The notes: generated from the sequence alone by a model not told the origin. Positions 10,787-22,620 are shown, counted from the first letter of the stretch. The stretch is DNA of 64,000 nucleotides from Impatiens glandulifera (GCF_907164915.1 NC_061870.1:4740273-4804272), one strand, 5' to 3'. A program made the numbers and translations.

Positions 10787-13646
10787 ATGTGGGTACCAAA
10801 AGGGTGTAAATAATTTTCTGTTGCATGTTAGGAGGAGCAACCGGCTAAAGAATTCGGAATGGTATCTGGACAGTGGATGTTCAAGACATATGACCGGCAA
10901 CAATGAGCTACTAACCGACATCAAGTATGAAACCGGAGCAATCATAACATTCGGCGACAACTCGAAAGGTAAAACCGTGGACAAAGGTAAGATTGTCCAT
11001 GGTAACCTATCCATAAGTAATGTATTGCTGGTAGAAGAACTGTGTTTTAACTTGTTAAGTATAAGTCAAATGTGTGATGTGGGTTACAAAGTTGAATTTC
11101 ACAAAAACGCATGTTTAGTTAAGAATCAGGATAATGATATTCTTTTAACCGATAACCGAATGAGAAATATTTACAAAGTAAATTGGAAAACTGATTTTGA
11201 AAAACCTGTGTGTATGATAGCCGGAAATGATCCAAACTGGCTTTGGCATAAACGGCTAAACCATTTGAATTTCAAAACAATTAACCTCATATGTTCCAAG
11301 GAACTAGTTCACGGTTTTCCAAATGTTAAGTTTTCAAAAGATAAAGTATGTGCTGCATGTCAAATGGGGAAACAAGTAAAGTCATCTTTCAAAAGTAAAG
11401 GAAACTATCAATCTGAACGATGCTTAGAACTTCTGCATATGGATTTGTTTGGTCCGGTTAAAGTAACCAGTTTAGGAGGCATGCATTATACTATGGTAGT
11501 TATTGATGATTATTCTAAATTTACTTGGGTAACTTTTCTAGCTTCTAAAAACCAAGCAACTCCAAACCTGATCAAACTGATCTTGAGAATACAAAATGAA
11601 AAATCTATTCGAGTAAACAAAATCAGAAGTGATAGAGGAACTGAATTTATCAATAGCAATTTAACAACTTTTCTTGATGATTCCGGTATTAGACACGAGT
11701 TGTCTAGTGCCAGAACTCCTCAACAAAACGGCCTGGCTGAGAGAAGAAACCGAACTCTCAAGGAAGCCGCAAGGTCAATGATAGCTGATTCGGGTATTGC
11801 TCAAAAGTTTTGGGCTGGAGCTATCAACACCGCATGCTACACACAAAACCGATCTTTAATAACTAAACGCTTTTCCAAAACTCCTTTTGAAATTTACTAT
11901 GATCAAATTCCAAGCATACGGTATTTTCGAATTTTTTGTAGCAAATGCTTTGTTCACAACAACGGCAAGAATTACTTGACCGTTTTTTATGCTAAATCCG
12001 ATGAGGGAATAATGTTGGGATATTCAGCTGTAAGTAAAGCCTACAGGATATACAATACTAGGACTTTAATAGTTGAAGAAACCGCTCACGTTGTTTTCGA
12101 TGAATCGGTTGAACGAAACACCGCACTACCCTTCGATCTTCACAACAGAATGGAAAACTTCAATATCTATTCTGATGATGAAGACGAGGTTCCGGTTTTT
12201 AGACGATTTGTCAAGGACCAAGCGGTTGATACTGAAACTCAGCCTGATCAAGCTGCTTTACCGCAGAAAGTTGACTCTTCAGTTTCTACTGAAGAAATCG
12301 GTCGGTCTGACTCTGTTCAACCTACCGATCAGTCTAACCTTGATCAGCCAACCGAAAGCTTGATAGACACGTCTCGGATAAACCTCAGAAGAAACAAAAA
12401 TCATTCTCTTGAACTAGTAATAGATAACATATCCTCACCTGTCCGAACTAGGCAACAGAATTTGGATCACTATGAAAACTCAGCTTTCATATCACAAATT
12501 GAGCCGAAAAAGGTGGATGAAGCATTGTCAGATCCCGATTGGATCCTAGCAATGCAAGAGGAATTAAACGAGTTTGAGAGGAATAAAGTCTGGTACCTAG
12601 TTCCTAGACCAAAAAACAAACCGGTTATAGGAACACGATGGGTATTCAGAATTGAACTCAATGAAGACGGTTTAGTTACGAGGAACAAAGCCCGGTTAGT
12701 GGCTCAAGGCTATAAACAAGAAGAAGGCGGTGATTTTGAAGAATCATTTGCCCCTGTCGCTAGACTTAAGGCCATTAGAATATTTTTAGCATATGCAGCT
12801 TTCAAAAATTTCAAAGTTTTTCAAATGGATGTTAAAAGTGCTTTTCTAAACGGTAAAGTAAATGAAGAGGTATATGTTAATCAACCCCCAGGTTTCAAAA
12901 ACCCAGAACACGAAAACCATGTTTACCGGCTGAACAAAGCCCTTTACGGTTTGAAACAGGCTCCAAGAGCTTGGTACGATACACTAACACAATTCTTATT
13001 TGATCAAAAATTCACAATAGGTTCAGTAGACAAAACACTTTTCAAATTTGAAAGAAATGAACAAATATTACTCGTTCAGATTTATGTCGATGATATTATT
13101 TTCGGATCAACCGATCCAAAGTTATGTGATAAGTTTTCAAAGATGATGACCGATAAATTTCAAATGAGTATGATGGGAGAACTGAGCTTCTTCCTAGGAC
13201 TTCAGGTTAAGCAGATTGAAGCCGGAACCTTCATAAGCCAACCGAAGTATACAGCCTAATTGTTGAAGAAATTCAGAATGGATACATGCGCTGAAGCGGC
13301 TACGCCAATGAGTCCTTCTGTAAAACTGGACAAAGATGAGGATGGTCAAGCCGTTGACATCACAGCATATCGAGGAATGATCGGATCATTGTTATATCTA
13401 ACAGTTAGCCGACCTAACATTCTGTTTGCGGTTGGGGTATGCGGAAAATTTCAAGCCAATCCAAAGCAATCACATTATACTGCGGCCAAAAGAATCTTAA
13501 AATATCTGAAGGGAACTCAAGAAGTGGGACTTTGGTATCCAAAAGACTCAAACTTCAACCTCATAAGCTACTCAGATGCCGATTACGTAGGATGCAAAAT
13601 CGATAGAAAGAGTACAAGTGGAACCTGCCAGTTCTTAGGTGACCGG
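10773..13646 (+). pseudogene. pol: Pol polyprotein of Copia element 1, truncated by the gap
   Basis: Pol lies in the +1 frame relative to gag. Order of domains: aspartic protease ([13 protein letters not shown], catalytic Asp near residue 33), pre-integrase zinc region ([11 protein letters not shown]), integrase core ([25 protein letters not shown] supply the DDE residues), reverse transcriptase ([29 protein letters not shown] at 13082-13105), then RNase H start (SDADYVGCKIDRKSTSG). One in-frame TAA at 13257-13259 sits in the RT-RNase H connection, where element 2 reads a Glu codon. The domain order integrase before RT identifies Ty1/copia. RNase H is cut by the N gap at 13647. Confidence 0.9.
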
Positions 13647-13746
13647 NNNNNNNNNNNNNNNNNNNNNNNNNNNNNNNNNNNNNNNNNNNNNNNNNNNNNN
13701 NNNNNNNNNNNNNNNNNNNNNNNNNNNNNNNNNNNNNNNNNNNNNN
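13647..13746. other. Assembly gap of exactly 100 N
   Basis: The round number suggests a placeholder of unknown true size. It removes the end of pol and the 3' LTR of Copia element 1. DNA on the far side belongs to a different element, so the join hides at least a few kilobases or is a scaffolding choice. Confidence 0.98.
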
Positions 13747-13849
13747 ACTAATGAACGTGTATACATGAAGTGTTTTTTCTGAAATTTGATTTTCAAATAC
13801 TTGTTCAATTATGTTAAATGAATAAATTAAGTGAAATAAACATGATCCG

Positions 13850-14250
13850 CATAAATATTCGCTTCAAAGACCTTCTCTTTCATAAATAATATGTGAAGCA
13901 TCGAATTTCATGAAAGAAATAGAAGAGAAAATATTCGCCTCTAAGACATATTTTCGATGAAGCGAATACATATTCGCCTCAAATTATTGATAATGTAAGA
14001 ACCACCATCTCATCCATGAGAAGCGGGATGACTTGTCATGTCACTGCACTTACCCCGACATGTAAATACAGTTTCAACATAAAGATCAATTTCATGAGAC
14101 AAATATGAGGAGAATAAATATTCGACCGAGATACATGGTTAGGTTCAAGCGAACACATATTCGCCTCAGTATTATGTTTCATTTTCTCAATTTGCAACTA
14201 AAAGGATACTTAATATTAGTGACTTGGGGCGAATAAATATTCGATTGATT
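13850..14250. repeat. Left terminal/subterminal repeats of the MULE
   Basis: Repeated words AATATTCGCTTC, AAATATTCGCCTC, GAAGCGAATACATATTCGCC and GCGAATAAATATTCG occur about every 50-100 bp. Part of this stretch (about 13990-14100) aligns by eye, inverted, with the 19.2-20.5-kb tandem unit. No coding region. Confidence 0.55.
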
Positions 14251-14538
14251 TAGGTGTTTGTAATTTTTTAGAAATGAATTAGTGTGGTCATTCATTTGGT
14301 ATTTCATAAAACTTCGCATGCATACATTCGACCTTATTCTTTGTTTCAAATCCAACGTACATACAATACTATATACATATCAGATTCACATGAAACTGGA
14401 ATTCGATAGTTGAGATGACAAAAGAAACAGTGAACGGAGTATTGGCGTCCATGCTGAAACTTTCGTCCATGTTGAGGAGTTGAGAACTGAGGAGTTGTCG
14501 TTGGCATTGCACTTGATGGCTGGAAAGGTATATCAAAT

Positions 14539-16743
14539 TTATTTAAAAGTATGTATTATATGAATTATAATAACACAATTATTAGTAAAGAAGGGTAAGT
14601 CAGCAATTTCATACCGGAATATGTGATTCATATATATTCTTGTTGATTTTCGTTTTCTGGAGTTCTTCTCCAGTCCACCTTTCCTTCTCTTACCCGACTT
14701 TGTTGGCTTCTTAGTTTTCATTCCTTTTGCTTGAACAGGGGCACCCTCGGCAGAACGTGATAAACCGGTTGGTGGAGTTTGCATATTTATACTCTCCTGC
14801 AATTTTTATCCACAAACGTGCACTGGCTCAGCATGATTTCTTTGACATGATTGTAAGTGTCATCTCTTTCGGCTGCCTTGTTAATAAATGCATGGACAAC
14901 CCACACAAATCTCTGTATCTTATGTTATGAAGCTCACTCGGATCAACATTAGTACTGTCCACGATTGGATCAGTTCCAATATTCCATCTTTGGCTGTTCT
15001 TGTCCACTCTTCAATATCAACGCCGGAGGAATCTTCAACACGTCAATCGTTGTGAAAATCTTTAGGATGTGAGCACACAAAATCCCTCCAAATTCAAATT
15101 TACAGCAGCTACACTCGATATTCTTATCGTCATTCTTATGAACTGTAACTGTATGAGAGCATCTCCTAGTGTGGGGTGTTACCTTGTATTTTCTGTGTGT
15201 GTCGACATCTCCTAACATTCAACACCACAATCATGCGACATAAACCATTGTTGTTCAAAGCACTTAAAGACCTCTGGGGTGTAAACTTTGCAGGCATCCT
15301 TTAAGATCAAAACTGGATAGTTAAGACTTGGTTGGCTGGTAATTGATTTGAAATCAGCCTTCAACATCATATCTTCTTTCATCGAGTAGTCTTTCAAAGT
15401 GTTTGAAAAATTCTAAAACTTGTGTTTGTAGGAGCAGTACCTTTTCAACATATTGTTCATACTCTCACTTCTCTGTGTTGTCGTCATATCAGCACAAACA
15501 TTGTCGTCCATACACTAATGCCCACTTTCGCCGATGCTAAACATGCGTTTCAACCAATCGTTGTTTTCAAGCCCGTAGTTGTCACATTTGATTCCAAGCT
15601 TCAACAAACTCTATCTCTTCTTCAAAATCATATATACACGAAGAAAAATCCTTAGAAAAATCTCTGAAATTATGGAACACCGAGCTAAGATGTATGGCTG
15701 CATTTTGAAATATGTGCCAAATACAGAGACGATGATTCGTTTCGGGCCATTGAGACGCCAAGGCCTTAGCCATGGCCGCTCTTGATCTGTAAGAATGGTT
15801 TTTGGTTTTTTCCCATGCATAGCTTTGGTGAAAGTCTCAACAACCAATCAAAAGTCATCGCAGTTTCATCGTATAATAGAGCTGCTCCAAAAAGAATTGA
15901 TTGTTTGTGATGATTGACACCTACAAAAGCGCAACTGGACGACCTTCATTATTCTTCTTGTATGTGGTGTCAAAACTGACCACGTCTCCGAAGTATGAAT
16001 AATCGGACCGCATGTTGGAATCACACCAAAAAATATTCGTTATCAAATCGTCCGCATCAAGTTGAAAAGCATTATAAAAACCAGGATCATTGGATTGTTT
16101 GTTCTGCAAATACTCTAATACACCCCCTGTTTCCCCAAAATTACACTCTCTGGTTCTTTTCGTGCGCAGGTAATTTTTGTAATCCTCAGGAAAAAACCTA
16201 GATTCTCCCTTCCACCGATTTGTTTAGACATTAGAGCATGTGATGACTTAGGAGGAATTCCCACGTTAGTGGCCATCTCGATATGTAAGCCTGCAACTGC
16301 AGAAATATTCCTATGGCATCTATACAGGTGAGTTTTCTTTGGACTTGCAAGAGGATGACTATGATCACTAATAAAATTACCACTTGGAACTTTCCATTGT
16401 CTGCACGCTTTATCCTCAATTTCGCTTCACAACAGAACCGAGTCACAGAACGTCTACGTTTCACATAGACATCACGTTTGTCCTTTCCTCGTTCACCCTG
16501 TGCACTACAACAAAAAACTCTATCCAGTATTTTACCCTCCTTGTCTACATGTTTTGAACTGCGCCTTATACCAAATCCTATTAGTTTAGCGTATGCTAAG
16601 TAGAATACGTAGCCTTCTTCTTCACTCTCAAATTCTCTACCTAAAAGTGGAATTAAGTTGGATTCGATGTCCTCCAAAGGTGGCCGTTTCCATCGAAATT
16701 CAATTGACGACGACAAGTAGCAGATTCTGTTTAGTTTGAACAA
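14539..16743 (-). pseudogene. FAR1/FHY3-type MULE transposase, decayed
   Basis: Reading right to left: an N-terminal FAR1 DNA-binding domain (GREFESEEEGYVFY, GFGIRRSSKH, RFCCEAKLRIK), a MULE DDE transposase core (SYFGDVVSFDTTYKKN with the first catalytic Asp, then KTILTDQ with the second), an ALASQWPETNHRLCIWH motif, a SWIM zinc motif (CSCCKFEFGGILCAH near 15080-15120), and a Lys/Arg-rich C-terminus (KKPTKSGKRRKGG). These sit in at least five short frames, so several frameshifts have accumulated. FAR1/FHY3 transcription factors derive from such transposases. Terminal repeats and decay here favour a transposon copy over a domesticated gene. It would have cut and pasted the surrounding element. 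Confidence 0.85.
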
Positions 16744-17670
16744 GTGGAAAATAAGGTTTGTAGATTATTGGAAAATGAAAACAATATAAGCGAAGAAAGC
16801 TTCACTTCAACATTATGAAGATTGTAATATTAGGCGAATATAGTTTCGCTTCATAAGATATTAGCTCATAATATAGTAGTGAGAGAGAGATCTTCGCTTA
16901 CATGTGCACTACAAAAATTGGAGAAGTTAAACAATGTTACCTTAAATCAATAATATCATTCTCGTCCATATCATTCTCGCTGATACGTATTCCTTCCTGA
17001 TAATAAAAAAGAACAGAACATTCATGTCGAGTATTCAAAAAACATAGAAAAGGTTGGGAAGAAAAGTAAAGGAGGTATAGATGACATTCAAAAACATACC
17101 ATTTTATAATTTAGGAAGACGGATTGATATTATAATGAAGTCCCCGGCGAAGGAGAGGCGATGGTAGACAATGTAGTATAACTCCGGCGAAGAAATGGTC
17201 GTACAGTAGAGAGAGAAGAGTACAAAGTTGTCTAGCTTAGCAGCATGGCTTGCTGCATGCAGCATTTAATGAAAAGGTGGCAGGTGTTAGGTGGCGGTGA
17301 GGTGACTTGTTAAAAAAATTATTTCATTTTAATAATTAATGACAAAAATATTATGAAATTAAATTAATAAATCAATCAATCAATCGTAAGCGAAGATTTC
17401 TTCACATTATTGTTTGACAATTGTTTTACAATATTATTTTGACAGTAGTTTTAAAAATATTATTATTTATCAAATTTATACTTCAAGTTATACAGTATTT
17501 GTTAATGTTTCAAGATTTAGTTAAATATAAGGCTGATGTTTAAAAAAAAAACAATTCGAAGAACAAAAAACATAATTCTGAAATCAAATATGACATTGAA
17601 TTTTCAAGAATGCAAAATATTCAATATTAAGTAACAAATTAAACCAAACACATGTCTATTACAAAACAAA
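16744..17670. other. Spacer between transposase and captured BRCT fragment
   Basis: It carries GCGAA words (AGGCGAATATAGTTTCGCTTC near 16835) and a GC-richer piece at 17120-17250 (CCGGCGAAGGAGAGG, CTCCGGCGAAG). On the minus strand that piece could be the 5' leader of the transposase. A TTAAT/ATCAATCAATC simple stretch lies at 17330-17390. No ORF is supported. Confidence 0.4.
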
Positions 17671-18579
17671 GGCTGCAAATCACAAGCAGCAATGGATTCT
17701 AGCAAGCTTGTTGAGGAACACCAAACAATCCAATATGTCTTCAGAGGATTCTCTGCCTCAATACCCAAACAAGTTCATTACATCGTGCCTAGACTTGTCG
17801 TACAACTATAGTTTTGTCGTCCTCGGGCTCGACAAATGGATTCTCCATTTCTTTAGTTGTACCTCCTCCAACAATTACAAACCCATAAGATCAAGTTTGT
17901 AGGCCGGGATGAATTCCCCTGCAAATATGAAGGTGTAACTGTCGAAGAGTTTGGGCAGCTGAAAGAAAATACAATACATATTAATAATGATGGACAATTG
18001 AATATCATATGGAGGAGGGAATAAGACAAACTTACATTGTTCAAATACCGCATTCTGCCAGCTCTTGGACCACCCCACAGTCCCATGATTATCTCGCTGC
18101 ACCTCGTATGGTTCCTCGTCCACGTAACAGTTAAATCTGATTGATGATTTTATCCCTGTATAAAAGCAATAGGTGTTTTTAGTTTCATATATGTGAAAAT
18201 GAATATTGATGTTAACAGGAAAGGGTTAAGAATAACAGAGTCTCACAATCAATGGTAAGGATCCAACTCCCGTTCAATATGCCCTTCAATACTTTGATAG
18301 TGCGACCGCATCCACCATTAGAATCGGTGGTATGCTATGACGTGGGTAACATCGTCTCGCCACCTCATTGACACCGTGGCACCACATGTATTAGCATATT
18401 GTTGCATCAAGTGCTGTTTAAGAACAATCATAAATATTTCAGTTAAACAGGATGAAAACCTTAAACAATATGGAAAAAAAAGGGAGAAATGTAACGAAGA
18501 GTACTATCTCTTCACTTGTAATTGATTTGGGCATTAAAATCCAATCTTTGCCAAAGTTTTGGACGGATGCTGAGGCAGC
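17671..18579 (-). pseudogene. Captured BRCA1-like gene fragment (tandem BRCT domains), introns kept
   Basis: Minus-strand exons near 18579-18515 (SVQNFGKDWILMPKSIT), 18413-18247 (GATVSMRWRDDVTHVIA, then GGCGRTIKVLKGILNG), 18155-18036 (YVDEEPYEVQRDNHG, then GGPRAGRMRYLNN) and from 17958 (LPKLFDSYTFIFAGEFIPAY, then VIVGGGTTKE and SLLESIAACDLQP). The order matches the C-terminal tandem BRCT region of plant BRCA1-type proteins: THVIA, RT-KVL-GIL-G-W, EEPYE, GP-GR, PKLF, F-GDF, LL-SIAAC-LQP. GT/AG intron borders are visible, e.g. GTAAGTTTGTC after 18036 and TTTCTTTCAG before 17958. At least three frameshifts break it. BRCT domains bind phosphopeptides in DNA repair. It lies inside the MULE, so it is best read as a transduplicated fragment. 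BARD1 is an alternative source. Confidence 0.8.
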
Positions 18580-18959
18580 CTGCACGTGCATGAAAAAAAA
18601 ACGGTCTTTGTGAGTATGTACTAGGGTTTCAGGGAAATAATATCACAAAACCACAACACTAGGTAAGTTTTCCTAAATACATTGATTTACAGTCAAGGTA
18701 ACATTTTGAGAGTAGGGTTTCCTAAAGATTAAAGAGACAACAACATCACATAACAGAATCTAGTGTAGTAGTTCCATAATCCTAAATATTAAAAGCTACT
18801 AGTCAGGAATACGTACCATTGTGGAGTCGTGAAGATGTGGATTCAGGTTCGGTCGACGGGGAGCCGGTTACGAATCGCCGTGAAAAGGAGGCAGGAAGAG
18901 AGAGAGATGAATCGGGCGGACATGATAATAAAATAATCATATTAGGGGGTATATATATT

Positions 18960-19090
18960 CATGTAACCGGGACCGAACATGTCTTCTTTCGAAAGCGACT
19001 ATTCATTCCATGTAACATGACACAGGGACCAGGGGCGAATAAGTGTTCTCTCGAGAAAGCGACTATTCAATCCATTTTACATGGAACATG
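18960..19090. repeat. Short tandem duplication of about 66 bp
   Basis: Two adjacent copies share GAAAGCGACTATTCA and flanking CATGTAACATG-like words (18965-19020 and 19030-19085). It forms the inner edge of the amplified right end of the MULE. Confidence 0.5.
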
Positions 19091-19144
19091 GTCTAGGCGA
19101 ACAAATGTTCTTTTCCAGCGAAAAAATTAAATAAATAAAAAAAA

Positions 19145-20530
19145 GTAATGAATTAATTGAAGCAAATATACCTTCGCTGATGAAGGTCTCCAGCCAAAAA
19201 AAATTAAATAAAAAAAATAGGAAAAATAAAATACCGGTAATTGAGGCGAAGATTTGTTCGGTTGCTGCATGTCATCTTCAATTAATTGAATTAATATTTA
19301 AGAAACGGAAATATAAAATCCATGTAATTTTGGTCTTCACATGAACGGGTAAGTGTCTTACATGGTAGTCAAGCGGTCTTCTCATGGGTGGGTAGTGGTG
19401 GTTTTACATGAGGTTTTTATTAGAATGAATTGAAGCCACATATATCTTCGCTCCATGAGAGTCTCGAGGCCAAAAAAAGGAAATAAAAAAAATTAGGAAA
19501 AAAAAAATAGCCGGTAATTGAGGCGAAGATTGTTCGGGTTGCTGCATGTCATCTTCAATTAATTGAATTAATATTTAATAAACGGAAATATAAAATCCAT
19601 GTAATTTGGTCTTCACATAAACGGTGTAAGTGTCTTTACATGGTAGTCAAGCGGTCTTCTCAGGGTGGGTAGGGGGGTTTTACATGAGGTTTTTATTAGA
19701 ATGAATTGAAGCAAATATATATTCGCTCCAGAGAGTCTCGAGGCAAAAAAAATGAAATAAAAAAAAATAGGAAAAAAAAAAATAGCGCGGTAATCCGAGG
19801 CGAAGATTTGTTCGGTTGCTGCATGTCATCTTCAATTACTTGAATTAATATTTAATAAACGGAAATATAAAATCCATGTCATTTTGGTCTTCAACATAAA
19901 CGGGTAAGTGTCTTTACAGGGGGGGTAGGGGGTTTTACATGAGGTTTTTATTAGAATGAATGCAGCAAATATATATTCGCTCCAGAGAGTCTCGAGGCAA
20001 AAAAAAAGGAAATAAAAAAAAAATAGGAAAATATAACTAGCCGGTAATTGAGGCGAAGATTTGTTCGGTTGCTGCATGTCATCTTCAATTAATTGAATAA
20101 TATTGGAATAAACGGAAATATAAAATCCATGTCATTTTGGTCTTCACATAAACGGGTAAGGTCTTTACATGGCTAGTCAAGCGTCTTTACCATGTGTGGG
20201 TAGGGGGGTTTACATGGGGTTTTTATTAAATTAATTGAAGCAAATATATCTTCGCTCCAGAGAGTCTCGAGGTAAAAAACAATTAAATAAAAAAAGTAAA
20301 TAAAAAATCCAAGAAATAAAAGAAAAAAGTAAATTACTTGAAGCGAATATTAATCGCTGCCTGTGTTATTTAATAAATTAAATTAATATTTAATAAACGT
20401 AAAGAAAATCTGACTGTCAATTCGGTCTTTACATGGAAGTGTAAGTGTATTTTCACGAACGGCAAGCGTTCTTCTCATGGGTGGGTATGCGGGGTTTACA
20501 TGAGGGTCATGGCAACGGGCGTGTAGATCA
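19145..20530. repeat. Amplified right terminal region: about five tandem units of 253-291 bp
   Basis: The anchor AGGCGAAGAT(T)TGTTCG recurs at about 19243, 19521, 19798 and 20051, with a diverged fifth at about 20342. Each unit then has GCTGCATGTCATCTTCAAT, GGAAATATAAAATCCATGT, CTTCACATRAACGGG, GTGGGTAG and TTCGCTCC...AGAGTCTCGAGG, and ends in an A-rich AAATAAAAAAA tract. Units differ by substitutions and small indels. They hold no gene; frames here are artefacts. Confidence 0.85.
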
Positions 20531-20754
20531 GCGCGAAGATATCTTATCTGGGTATTATCTGAATATTATATTATTTCCTGGCGTTAACGGGCGCTTCCGT
20601 TAACGGCGTCTGGTGTGAACCCGGGCCTAAACCCGGATTCCGGATTCTCCCTCCCTCCGTCTCCTGCCCAGATTGATTTATTATTAAATTATTAATGCTG
20701 CAATCTGATTGGTCCGCCACAGGGAAACACGGCAATCGGTAGCAGAAGATCTGA
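20531..20754. other. GC-richer junction, possible gypsy LTR piece
   Basis: GTTAACGGGCGCTTCCGTTAACGG and AACCCGGGCC are short GC palindromic words, followed by TGCAATCTGATTGG. No ORF. It may be the upstream part of the LTR that continues as copy B. Confidence 0.35.
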
Positions 20755-21273
20755 ACTAGCCAGGGAGAAAGTAAGAGAGAGAAAGAAAAGAAAAAAAAGA
20801 AGACAAAAGAGGAAAAAGAAAACAGAAAAAAATAATAAAAGGTACACAACCTATCAAATTCAATTTTTTTTATTTATTTATTATTATTTTTTTTTGTTAA
20901 TGATTTGAATATGAAATCTTAATATATTCAATAATTATTATTTAAATCATTCAAATTTACAAAAGTAAACAATGAATTTTAAAATTGACCAAAAATTTAA
21001 ATTAGAGACCGTCGTTTTGACAAATAAAAAAAAGTAAGCACTAAAGTTCTGTATAAGGGTAACCAAACCCAAACAAATAAAATCTCTAAAATGTGTTTAA
21101 CTAAGTAAAACTATTTTCCTAATTTAGAAAAATTAGGTGGTAAGTCTATAAATATAAAAGACAATTCCCAATTTATTTAAAATATCCAAAGATATTTTTA
21201 AAAAAAATCCAGAAATAAAAGAACAAAATAATTATTTTTTAAAGAAAAACAACACCGAAAATTAGAGACATTA

Positions 21274-21327
<54 letters not shown>

Positions 21328-21581
21328 ATATATATATATAAAGATAATATATACATAAGTAAAAAAAAAAAAAATTTGGTTGAGTGGTGTTACAATGGGA
21401 AATTGGACTAAATGACCCTAAGATAGGGGTATTTGCGTCCGTGGTCACTGATAATTAAATTTGATCTGGTGACCACTTTATTTTTTGGGACGAAATTACC
21501 CTTTTCGCGTAACGCGAAGTGACTTCGCGAAACGCGAAGTGAATTAGGTTAATATAAATATTTAAAATTTTCAATTCCTTC

Positions 21582-21680
21582 ATTTTGCTCTCTCTCTCTC
21601 TCTCTCTCTGTTTCTCTCTGTCTCTCTCTCTCTCTGTCTGTCTCTGTCTCTGTCTCTCTGTCTCTCTCTTCTCTGTCGTC
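21582..21680. repeat. CT/CTGT microsatellite in the left TIR
   Basis: A run of CTCTCT with interspersed CTGT (21590-21675) precedes GTCGTCGTTCGTCGCCGG. The right arm has only a short GAGAGA/GAAGAG equivalent near 23800-23850, so the array expanded on the left arm after, or independent of, the duplication. Confidence 0.8.
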
Positions 21681-22019
21681 GTTCGTCGCCGGCGATGGCG
21701 AAAACTTTGGCGACGGCGAAAACTTTGGCGACGAGGACTACGATTATGCCCATGAATCTACAAAGATAAGAAAAACCTTAACCTGAATCGATGTTTATAA
21801 TACAGATTTATGTTCTTATTTCAATACCTTAATTTCAAACCCTAACTCTAACCCAATCGATTTATGTTCATGTTTCTAGCATCTCCATCTCGAAAACCTT
21901 AAATCAATTAAATCTGTTAATATTAGTTCATACTGGTTCATATTGATTCATATTGATTCATCTTTTTGTTCATCTTATTGTTCTTATGTCGATGATGATA
22001 TTTGCAGATCATATGGGTT

Positions 22020-22185
22020 CGGTTTCGCGAAGTGCTTCTCGTTACGCGAAGTACTTCTCGTTACGCGAAGTACTTCTCGTTACGCGAAGTACTTCTCGTT
22101 ACGCGAAGGCTTCTCGTTACGCGAAGGGCTTCTCGTTACGCGAAGGGCTTCTCGTTACGCGAAGGGCTTCTCGTTTCGTGAAGGG
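22020..22185. repeat. 19-bp minisatellite CGCGAAG(K)(R)CTTCTCGTTA in the left TIR
   Basis: About eight units of 18-19 bp, each joining CGCGAAG to CTTCTCGTTA. A shorter matching array lies inverted at 23335-23450 in the right TIR. The CGCGAAGTG word also appears near both element tips (21510-21545, 23900-23920). The unit is open in several frames and gives repetitive peptides, which I do not regard as genes. Confidence 0.8.
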
Positions 22186-22199
22186 CATACTACATAAGC

Positions 22200-22620
22200 A
22201 CTACGAATACTAAAGGGCTGATCGTCATGCAAACCAGTAATACTACATACACCCTTGGTGCTTTCATTTGAATTCTTAGTTTTAAATTGTTAAACAAACA
22301 AAAGAATTGGAATTGTACCTCTCCCAAACACAGTTAGTGTTTTTTAATCTGAATTTCAGTTTGTGCATTTTGATATGAATGCTTCTAATGTTCACCCCCA
22401 TCATGTGTAGGGAAAAATCCCGTGAAAAGGGAAGAAATAGAGAGGGTGATAGGGAGAAATCTCGGTGAGCGATCTTATGAGAAGCCAAAGGATCGTGAGG
22501 AACCGGAGGATGAAGTGGAGGGATTGTATGAACATGAATGTCGTCGACGAGGACAAAGAAAATCAGACAATCATAATAATGGGCGTGGTGGTGCGAATAT
22601 GAACAACTAGAACAAAATTG
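22200..22620 (+). pseudogene. Possible captured exon, Arg/Glu/Lys-rich (splicing-factor-like)
   Basis: After an intron-like stretch ending CATCATGTGTAG, the sequence GGGAAAAATCCCG opens into frames reading REKSREKGRNREGDREKSR and, one frame away, ERSYEKPKDREEPEDE, then HECRRRGQRKSDN before a TAG. Charged RE/RD/EK-rich tails are typical of spliceosome-associated proteins such as U1-70K and SR-related factors. The position in the unique centre of a TIR element is where MULEs carry host DNA. The parent gene cannot be named from this short, low-complexity piece. Confidence 0.4.

Larger units (their letters stand above)
13747..20530 (-). mobile_element. Large Mutator-like (MULE) region with transposase and captured gene
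   Basis: Its parts are tied together by a recurring GCGAA/TTCGC word that is dense near both ends (13850-14250 and 18950-20530) and present between. Left DNA at about 13990-14100 (ACCACC...CCATGAGAAG...CACTTACCCC) is an inverted, diverged copy of the unit repeated on the right (GGGTAAGTG...CTTCTCATGGGTGGG). The two ends therefore look like terminal inverted repeats, the right one amplified. Inside, on the minus strand, lie a FAR1-type transposase and a BRCA1-like BRCT fragment. Left terminus and any target duplication are lost in or near the gap. Two adjacent elements rather than one is possible. Confidence 0.6.

Noticed and set aside
14539..16743. Domesticated FAR1/FHY3 transcription factor
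   Set aside because: Several frameshifts, transposon-like GCGAA terminal repeats and linked captured DNA favour a decayed transposon.
21943..22213. Repetitive frames such as RYAKGFSLREG in the minisatellite
   Set aside because: The repeats are open in several frames and in both arms. The pattern follows from the 19-bp unit, not from coding selection.
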